Assembly (NCBI GenBank): GCA_947449255.1
Contig: CANFQX010000007.1
Coordinates: 62,001-126,000 of the forward strand
Direction of reading: 5' to 3'
DNA from: Pseudobdellovibrionaceae bacterium
Lineage (GTDB): Bacteria > Bdellovibrionota > Bdellovibrionia > Bdellovibrionales > Bdellovibrionaceae
DNA length: 64,000 bases
The translations under genes and the position numbers were made by a program. The notes under the pieces were generated by a model that was not told the DNA's origin, searched no databases, and worked only from the letters and a program-made list of their open reading frames with translations. This document shows positions 1-5,974 of the stretch, piece by piece; the first letter of the stretch is position 1; each line of letters begins with the position of its first letter.

Positions 1-1146
1 CTTAATTGGTAATCCTTTGATCGAACTTGGAGCTCGACTGTCATTGCATTTGTAATCGATATTGATTGTCGTTCCTGCTTGAATTGGAGTGTCAAAATTC
101 AAATTGGCACCTTGCATCTTGAATGTTGATCCATTCGCACTAGGACTGAAGCTTACGATTGGATCTTGAACTGGCGGGCAATCGAGGGGAACAGAAGACA
201 GCGAACTTATAATTTTGTCAGCAAATAGATTTAAATTGGTTGAATAATCTGCATCGCAGATGCTACCAACTCCACCACCTGTTAAATTTGCAAGTTCGGC
301 ATATTTTTTGCCAAAATGACTTTTTGCTCCGACGTCTTGAGCTTGCAGGCAGGAATTGTCCCCTGGCTTAACAATGATGGAATTTACCGTGAATCGTTTG
401 TCATTTCCAAACGTTGACTTAATATTTGAAACAAAATTAGCAGGTAAATCCTCATTTTCGAGAGGCTGGTATTCTGTTGAGTAGAACACTTGAGTTTTGT
501 CGCCGCCAACGCTTCGTTCGTCCTCATCTGAGATGATGATGTAGGCAATGGCCGCATCTGCTCGGTAGCAGCCACTTGCATTGGCATAGTGATAGTCCCC
601 ATTGTAGGCATGATGGTAGGCAGCCTTGATGGCTCGTTCATCTTCGGTGCCAGCCCACCCAGCCCCAATGTAATTGATTGTGTTTGAAAATATTGTGGGT
701 AAATTGGCCTGACCTTTCTTAAGGATGAAGCCAAGATCTGTCGAGTAGCTTGTGCTGTTTTGCCAATACATCGAAGCGCCCCAAACTAAATTTGCAGTCA
801 CCGCATTCGTTAATGTCAGACAAGCTTGCCAATCTAAACTTGAGTTCTGAAGAGAAGTTACGAAATTTGTTAAACGAGCAGCAAGTTTTTGATTGTCCGC
901 TAGCATTGACTTTGAATCATCAAGGACAACAACGATGTCGACCTTGTTGTTGGATGGCACCACTGTATTTGAATAGTGAACATCACGCAGACTTAAGGGG
1001 GTCGGATCAACTACGACGGGATCTTTTTTCTTATCTTCCACGGCAGAAAATCTGACGTCTCCACATGCAGATAAAACCAATGTTGAAATAATACATACGA
1101 AAAAAGAAAAAGTCCTCACGCTGCCAGCTGAAAATAAACTTAACAT
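1..1146 (-). CDS. von Willebrand factor A (vWA) lipoprotein, 3' end cut by the window edge
   Basis: The frame is open for 382 codons from ATG at 1146 to the window edge, so the C-terminus is missing. The N-terminus is a lipoprotein signal ending in LVLSAC with Cys28. A MIDAS-like DDSKSM stretch (Asp76, Ser78, Ser80) follows VDIVVVL, typical of the first strand of a vWA domain, and IIISDEDERS later resembles the fourth vWA strand. The domain fills about residues 68-290, followed by a beta-rich tail with a Cys pair. vWA domains bind protein partners through a metal ion; a surface or periplasmic adhesion role is only inference. Short frames on either strand inside this region are shadows. Confidence 0.8.
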   Translation of the reverse strand, partial: MLSLFSAGSVRTFSFFVCIISTLVLSACGDVRFSAVEDKKKDPVVVDPTPLSLRDVHYSNTVVPSNNKVDIVVVLDDSKSMLADNQKLAARLTNFVTSLQNSSLDWQACLTLTNAVTANLVWGASMYWQNSTSYSTDLGFILKKGQANLPTIFSNTINYIGAGWAGTEDERAIKAAYHHAYNGDYHYANASGCYRADAAIAYIIISDEDERSVGGDKTQVFYSTEYQPLENEDLPANFVSNIKSTFGNDKRFTVNSIIVKPGDNSCLQAQDVGAKSHFGKKYAELANLTGGGVGSICDADYSTNLNLFADKIISSLSSVPLDCPPVQDPIVSFSPSANGSTFKMQGANLNFDTPIQAGTTINIDYKCNDSRAPSSIKGLPIK

Positions 1147-1286
1147 ATCTTTAGTCTCCCAGGTTTGCAGAATATCACTAAGTTGATGGAGTCTCAAAAG
1201 TCTGCAAGTCCAGTCTGGGATTTAGACAAACTTGACCAAGGTCATATTGTGAGTCGGAGCAAGGAGAGACTACAATATAAGTTGGG

Positions 1287-2264
1287 ATGACATGGAGGTC
1301 GAGAGTGAATTTCTGGTTTTTGTTGCAACTTCTTTTTAATGTTATTTTTCTAACAGCCACAGTTGGGATTTGGGTGCGCCTCAATCGTCCACCTAAAGAT
1401 GATCCGAGATTGAATAAGGGGTTGCAGCTTCTGCAAAGTAAAATAGCCATTTTAGAAGATCTCTCAGATAGAACTGAAGTTCAGGTGCATCAGCTGACGG
1501 CTCTGCTAGAGCAGAAAGTTAAAGACATACAAAATAAAATTCAAACTTCGGAAAAACAAATTTCTAAAATCGACCAGAGCATGCAAAAAAGTCTAGAAGT
1601 CGCTAAAATATTTCAGGACAAAATCCCTCATGGTGAAATTATGGATCGTCAAAACACCATCAAATATGTGAATGCAGCCAGACTTGCGCACCAGGGGGTG
1701 TCGGTTGAAGAAATAGCTCTGCAAATCCCGGAGCTTTCTCACGGAGAAATTGATTTTATCGCCAAAATTAATCGCGATCAGTTGATGTTCTGTGAAGACA
1801 GTTTGCCTGAATGGATTGAAAACAGTGAGCCTCAAGAGGAGCAATATGAAAATGATTCCTCCGATCTCAGTGACGTGGATGACATGTCCTTTATGGCGCC
1901 TTTGCAGCGTGATAATAACAGCAGAAATCCATTTATCGATATAGGCTCAGTCTTTGACTCTCCTCGCGGAGAAAACAATGATTTAAAAAAGCTCGGGGAC
2001 GCCTTTAAAGAAGCCTGCCGATTTGAAGAGCAGCAGGAAAACAAGCCCGTCAAAGAAACTGAAAGTCTACCTCAGGTTCAAAAAGTGGCAGAGATTGCTG
2101 TCCAAAACAAGAAAGAAAATCAGGTAAAGAAGGCCGTATTCAACAGAAATTTTTCAGATGTTTTTGGCAATGCAGAAGTAGTCCAGGGACCGATGAAAAG
2201 AATGGATGGAATTGTTAGAACAGTCTCATTTCCAAGAATAGATCTATCCCGAGAGTTGGGCTAG
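1287..2264 (+). CDS. membrane-anchored coiled-coil protein with DUF2802 domain
   Basis: 325 aa. One N-terminal membrane helix (about residues 9-30) is followed by a coiled coil (about 45-110) and a short domain at about 124-165 with the pattern YVNAARLAHQG, then EEIA, then LSHGEIDFI. That pattern matches DUF2802, a helix-turn-helix-like unit often coded beside flagellar genes in proteobacteria. The C-terminal 140 residues are acidic and probably disordered. It is divergent from the vWA gene. The ATG at 1287 lacks a well-spaced ribosome-binding site (AAGGAG lies about 20 bases upstream), so the start is not certain. Function unknown. Confidence 0.75.
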   Translation: MTWRSRVNFWFLLQLLFNVIFLTATVGIWVRLNRPPKDDPRLNKGLQLLQSKIAILEDLSDRTEVQVHQLTALLEQKVKDIQNKIQTSEKQISKIDQSMQKSLEVAKIFQDKIPHGEIMDRQNTIKYVNAARLAHQGVSVEEIALQIPELSHGEIDFIAKINRDQLMFCEDSLPEWIENSEPQEEQYENDSSDLSDVDDMSFMAPLQRDNNSRNPFIDIGSVFDSPRGENNDLKKLGDAFKEACRFEEQQENKPVKETESLPQVQKVAEIAVQNKKENQVKKAVFNRNFSDVFGNAEVVQGPMKRMDGIVRTVSFPRIDLSRELG

Positions 2265-2417
2265 GGGCACTTTGGACCAAACGATTTGGAATCATCGGCA
2301 AAATTTTCTTCATCAGTAGGACTAGAGTTTCAGAGCATTTCTCGGTTTCCTTTGAACCTTGTTTTTAAAGACGGAAAACTTATTTAAGACGTCCGGCAAA
2401 ATTAAAAAGGGGGAAAA

Positions 2418-3239
2418 ATGAAAATGCGATTACCATTCAAGAATTCTTATAAGAGCTCAATCATAATCTCAACATGCGTGTTGGGATTAGTACTTTATTC
2501 GACGAAGGCAAAGGCAGCTCAAGCAGTCAAAAAAAATATCAATGGAAAAATAGTCGGCGGCCAAGAGGCTGCCGTTGGAGAGTTTCCATTCATCGTTTCA
2601 TTGCAATCCCGTGCCTATGGACATTTTTGTGGTGGATCTTTAATTAGAAAAAACTGGGTTTTAACAGCAGCGCATTGCACACGTGGCATACAAATCAATA
2701 AGGTATTTATTGGTCTTCATAATCTTTCCGAGGTCACAGAGGCTGAGGTGATCATTCCAAAACGGGTGGTTGTGCATCCCAAATACAATGCCAGTTTGAG
2801 CGATTATGACTTTGCTCTAGTCGAGCTTTCAAGTGACTCAAAGTATGAACCCATTTTATTGAATGAAACAGAAGTGAGCATTCCAGAAGGCGCCGATTTG
2901 ATATCAACAGTGGCGGGATGGGGAACGACCAAAGAAGGCTCAGCCCATCTTCCCGATCTTTTGCAAAAAGTGGATGTTCCCTTAGTGAATAAGGATGACT
3001 GCAATAAATCCTATCAAGGGCAAATAACCGATCGCATGATTTGCGCCGGCTATCCCGATGGTGGAAAAGATTCTTGTCAGGGCGATTCTGGCGGACCGCT
3101 GATGATGAATAGTGAGGATGGAAAGAGATATTTAATTGGTGTAGTCAGCTGGGGAGAAGGCTGTGCACGGGCAGGGTATCCGGGGATTTACAGCAAGGTG
3201 AATGCGGTGACTACTTGGATCAAGCAGGTTCTTCCTTAA
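2418..3239 (+). CDS. secreted trypsin-like serine protease (family S1A)
   Basis: 273 aa. A long signal region (about 1-33) is followed by a pro-piece ending in NGK and the mature start IVGG at residues 45-48, as in chymotrypsin-type zymogens. The triad is visible: His86 in TAAHC, Asp131 in DYDFALV, Ser224 in GDSGGP. Asp218, six residues before the catalytic Ser, corresponds to Asp189 of trypsin, so cleavage after Lys or Arg is predicted. Cys pairs around His86 and Ser224 suggest disulphides. The ATG has the purine-rich AAAGGGGG just upstream. Trypsin-like enzymes are expanded in predatory Bdellovibrio; digestion of prey protein is inference. Confidence 0.95.
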   Translation: MKMRLPFKNSYKSSIIISTCVLGLVLYSTKAKAAQAVKKNINGKIVGGQEAAVGEFPFIVSLQSRAYGHFCGGSLIRKNWVLTAAHCTRGIQINKVFIGLHNLSEVTEAEVIIPKRVVVHPKYNASLSDYDFALVELSSDSKYEPILLNETEVSIPEGADLISTVAGWGTTKEGSAHLPDLLQKVDVPLVNKDDCNKSYQGQITDRMICAGYPDGGKDSCQGDSGGPLMMNSEDGKRYLIGVVSWGEGCARAGYPGIYSKVNAVTTWIKQVLP

Positions 3240-3254
3240 GCTAATTAAAAATAT

Positions 3255-3295
3255 TCCTGAAGATTTCTTTCTTGTGTGAAATCGAATCTTCAGGA
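3255..3295 (+). terminator. rho-independent terminator after the trypsin-like gene
   Basis: An 11-bp perfect stem (TCCTGAAGATT at 3255-3265 with AATCTTCAGGA at 3285-3295), with further pairing inside the loop, lies 16 bases after the stop codon and is followed by CATTTT. The T-run is short. Confidence 0.7.
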
Positions 3296-3330
3296 CATTT
3301 TCCTAACTAGCCAGCTCTGTTTATTTACTT

Positions 3331-3384
3331 GGGGAAAGGTACGCTGGGGAAAGGTACGCCGTACCTTTTTGTCACTCACTGCAT
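3331..3384. repeat. palindromic intergenic repeat, copy 1
   Basis: The core palindrome GGTACGCCGTACC (3353-3365) is followed by TTTTT and a 14-base tail ending in CTGCAT. This 32-base block (3353-3384) matches 50991-51022 at 30 of 32 positions in the same orientation. In this copy the left part is duplicated: a 15-bp unit GGGGAAAGGTACGCY occurs twice in tandem. The form (short hairpin, T-run, conserved tail, intergenic) resembles a REP-like element; no transposase is seen nearby. Confidence 0.75.
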
Positions 3385-3570
3385 TATAATTCAGCTTAGA
3401 AAAAAAAAGAAGACAGTCCCAAAGCGACCCACCAACCCCAAAACTCCATGAACGATCCCCCACCAGGGTTGGTCGCCCCTCCGCTGGTCGAGTTCAGTAG
3501 AAGTTAAAGAAAAGTTATGTTGTAAAACAAACCATCAAAAATCGTACAAACTCAACGTACCAAAAGCGTG

Positions 3571-3690
3571 CTACATTAAAAGCTCAGAAAGTGACTTCAA
3601 GATTTTCAGAGCCAGCAAAACTAGCCCTAAAAAAATTTTAGTCACCTTCAAAAAACGCCGAATCTTATCTTGTTGGGTAAGATTAGTCAT
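3571..3690 (-). CDS. tiny hydrophobic membrane peptide (39 aa), possible toxin-like
   Basis: Read from ATG at 3690: a polar, basic head (MTNLTQQDKIRRFLK) and one hydrophobic helix (about residues 17-31, FLGLVLLALKIL). A strong ribosome-binding site GGAGGT lies 4 bases before the ATG, which favours this start over an upstream in-frame ATG at 3822. The ribosome-binding site is in the 3' arm of a 10-bp hairpin, an arrangement typical of tightly controlled small membrane toxins of type I systems. No antisense RNA gene can be proved by eye and I recognise no family. It could also be a leftover of a decayed gene. Confidence 0.45.
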   Translation of the reverse strand: MTNLTQQDKIRRFLKVTKIFLGLVLLALKILKSLSELLM

Positions 3691-3693
3691 TTT

Positions 3694-3718
3694 GACCTCC
3701 ATCGCAGTGATGGGGGTC
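3694..3718 (-). promoter_or_regulatory. hairpin hiding the ribosome-binding site of the 39-aa peptide
   Basis: On the minus strand GACCCCCATC (3718-3709), loop ACTGC, then GATGGAGGTC (3703-3694) pair at 9 of 10 positions. The right arm contains the GGAGGT that precedes ATG 3690, so the folded mRNA would block ribosome binding. No T-run follows, so it is not a terminator. Confidence 0.6.
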
Positions 3719-3952
3719 TTTCTTCGTTTCAGGGTTGGTAAGGTCAGGTTGGGCTTTAGTAATTTCCGTGTCAGTTCAAAAGGCCTTTGCATCAAAATGA
3801 TTTCCGCTTCCCATTCGATCAACTAGCCGTTTCGTAAGCCATAGAAGATAGATTAAGTATTTTGTAAAATATCCTTTTTTTGAGCTAGAGAATCTTTTGA
3901 CTTTTTCATAAATTCTCTTGAGATTTTAGTAAAAAACAATTAAATTCTCTAT

Positions 3953-5248
3953 ATGAGCTATATCTATAGAGAATTACTTGAAAATATAAGATCTTACTTA
4001 GATGATATTCAGACTAAAGGGGTTATTTTATCTGGAATTGTTGGTTGTGGAAAGACCACGTTGGTCCAAAATCTTTTAGAGAAGCTTAAAGATCAATTTT
4101 ATATTGTCTCATTTTCAGGAGATGATATTCAATTTCGAAATCATGTAGCTGAAGACTCTCAGTACCTCTTAAGGCAAGTTCAATCGCAGACAAAAAAACG
4201 AACTCTTATTTTTGTCGACGAAGTTCAAAAAAGCGAAGAGGTTTTTGATGCACTTAAAATAGCATTCGATTCAAAGCAATGTTCTTTTATTGTGTCTGGT
4301 TCAAATCCTGCGTATTTGTCTTCAGTTGCAAAAAAACGACTTCAACGAAGAGCCTATCAATTTCAAATGCTGCCCTTGAGTCTTTCGGAAATACTTGTTG
4401 CAGAAAATAAAATTTCGCAAAATCAGCAACGCCTTTTTCCAAGTCTTCTCCAAAATTTCGAAATGATAGACATTGCTAAAACCGAAGACCTAATTTTGAC
4501 TTCGCAAATACAAAATCTTGCAAAAATATATTTTAAATTTGGGGGATTGCCACTGGCGCATCTTGCGTCATCAAATGAAAAAAAATTAATGGAAATTCGT
4601 TTGACGGTGGAGCGGGGATTCGAACTGTTTGCTAATGCAAACGATTCATATAGTGAAAAAGTTAAAATAGAATTGGCCAGCCTTCAATCTCGGGAGTTTA
4701 CTTACAAAAATATTCTAGAAAAAACTCGAATTCGAAGTCGCGACACCGTGAACTCAACAATAGATGAGCTTATTAATCACGGATATCTTGTTAAGAAAAA
4801 GCCAGTTCTAATGAAAGAAGGTAAGTCATCATACCTTTCTATATATTCGTATATTGATCCCGGGGTGACAACATACTTGGCTGGAGAGGAGCCTGATGAA
4901 ACGCAGATTGGCTTTTGGTTAGAGGGTTATGTTCACGCCAGATTGGATTACTATCTGAATAACTCTCCATATAAGTCTGAGCTTGGTTACTATAAAGACC
5001 ATACTATCGATGCGAATGGAAAAACTAAGTTTCTCAATTCTGGAGAGATTGATTTTGTCCTAATTCGAGGAAAAAAAATCTTGCCCATTGAAGTCAAATT
5101 TAATAGCGACTTTGGACTTATAAACACGCAGTTTTTAGAAAAATTTTTATCAGCTCACAAGCTTCCATTTGGATTGGTCATTTATGGCGGAATTCCTTAT
5201 TTTGATAAGAATAAAAAAATTCTTTTTTGGCCATATTGGCTGATTTAA
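3953..5248 (+). CDS. AAA+ ATPase of the DUF4143 family
   Basis: 431 aa. Walker A GIVGCGKTT at 28-36, Walker B TLIFVDEVQ at 83-91, sensor FIVSGSNPAYLS at 111-122, then the family's PLSLSEIL turn near 140. The C-terminal part carries GEIDFVLI (364-371) and IEVKFNSDFG (379-388), spaced like the E-x-D...E-x-K core of DUF4143, which is related to restriction-endonuclease folds. These ATPases are common, patchily distributed and of uncertain role; links to DNA repair, defence or toxin-antitoxin functions have been suggested for relatives. It stands alone, is more AT-rich than its neighbours and adjoins the repeat-bearing gap, so acquisition by transfer is plausible. Confidence 0.85.
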   Translation: MSYIYRELLENIRSYLDDIQTKGVILSGIVGCGKTTLVQNLLEKLKDQFYIVSFSGDDIQFRNHVAEDSQYLLRQVQSQTKKRTLIFVDEVQKSEEVFDALKIAFDSKQCSFIVSGSNPAYLSSVAKKRLQRRAYQFQMLPLSLSEILVAENKISQNQQRLFPSLLQNFEMIDIAKTEDLILTSQIQNLAKIYFKFGGLPLAHLASSNEKKLMEIRLTVERGFELFANANDSYSEKVKIELASLQSREFTYKNILEKTRIRSRDTVNSTIDELINHGYLVKKKPVLMKEGKSSYLSIYSYIDPGVTTYLAGEEPDETQIGFWLEGYVHARLDYYLNNSPYKSELGYYKDHTIDANGKTKFLNSGEIDFVLIRGKKILPIEVKFNSDFGLINTQFLEKFLSAHKLPFGLVIYGGIPYFDKNKKILFWPYWLI

Positions 5249-5319
5249 AAACCAAGAGGTGCACCGTGCCTTGTTGTGGGCCCTAATGTGAGGATGCACT
5301 CAGAGAGTAGAAGTCAGAC

Positions 5320-5829
5320 TTACTTCGAACTCTCTTTAATAAACAACGTCAAGTAATGGCGAACCATGTATTCTAATTTAATGGGCTGATTTTGGTAGGT
5401 CCACACAAGTTCACTGAAGGCGCCCCATTGGGCTTCTATGATATGTTCATCCATGACATTGGTGGTGGCAGAAGCGCTCTCCAAGCCTGGGCTTGGAATG
5501 TAATTTGAACCGATAAAGTTAAAGCGAACACTGATATGCCCTGGCGACTTTAAGGAAAAAATCATCTTAAAACCATTTCGGAATAGCATAAAGTCAGCAT
5601 GGGTTTTTGCAATCCCATAGATTTTGATTCTGCCGATAGCTGAGGGTTTTAAATCATTAAACGCTGTTGAGGAATCTACAAAGTCATTTTTTAAACAAAG
5701 TAAATACTGAATCGTTTCGGTGACCAGAATTTTATCTGTGTCAAAACCGAAGCTCATATCCACGAGCCCTGATTCTTCCATTTGCTGTTCGGCTTTGACT
5801 AGATCTTTTATCCAGCTGATTTTTTCCAA
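5320..5829 (-). CDS. conserved hypothetical protein
   Basis: 169 aa, no signal peptide or membrane helix. The start is TTG at 5829, chosen because GGAGGAG stands five bases or so upstream on the minus strand; the next in-frame ATG is far inside. The fold looks alpha/beta, with several aromatic strands (HISVRFNFIGSNYIP). No family recognised. Upstream comes a 145-bp gap to the end of the large barrel protein. Confidence 0.65.
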   Translation of the reverse strand: MEKISWIKDLVKAEQQMEESGLVDMSFGFDTDKILVTETIQYLLCLKNDFVDSSTAFNDLKPSAIGRIKIYGIAKTHADFMLFRNGFKMIFSLKSPGHISVRFNFIGSNYIPSPGLESASATTNVMDEHIIEAQWGAFSELVWTYQNQPIKLEYMVRHYLTLFIKESSK

Positions 5830-5974
5830 GACTCCTCCATAGAGAACTTCGTAAAAGTAGCCGAACCAAAAGCGGCATTTTGCTGCTAGTTGTCTACACT
5901 CTTAATAGTTTCGAGGACCAAGCTCTTTGTCAAGAGGGCTTGCTTTGGCTCGCCGCAACAGGAGGTCTGGGTTT

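Larger units (their letters stand above)
3240..3570. other. gene-free stretch with terminator, palindromic repeat and hairpin
   Basis: No credible gene here. In order it holds the terminator above, a 15-bp direct tandem repeat (3331-3345 and 3346-3360), the palindromic repeat that recurs near 51 kb, an A-tract, and an imperfect hairpin with arms 3424-3438 and 3466-3476 (GCGACC/GGTCGC outer pairs, AACCC/GGGTT inner pairs, 4-base bulge). The stretch resembles an insertion point for small mobile repeats. Confidence 0.6.

Noticed and set aside
384-1055. Open frames on both strands at 384-734 (minus) and 750-1055 (plus)
   Set aside because: They lie inside the vWA lipoprotein gene, which is open to the window edge and has clear lipobox and MIDAS motifs.
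3353-3384. Palindromic repeat as a plain rho-independent terminator
   Set aside because: A T-run follows the short stem, but the conserved 14-base tail beyond it and the recurrence at 51 kb point to a repeat element; a terminator function may still exist.
3571-3822. An 83-aa reading of the small membrane peptide frame starting at 3822
   Set aside because: The internal ATG at 3690 has the strong ribosome site; the upstream part has neither such a site nor recognisable features.
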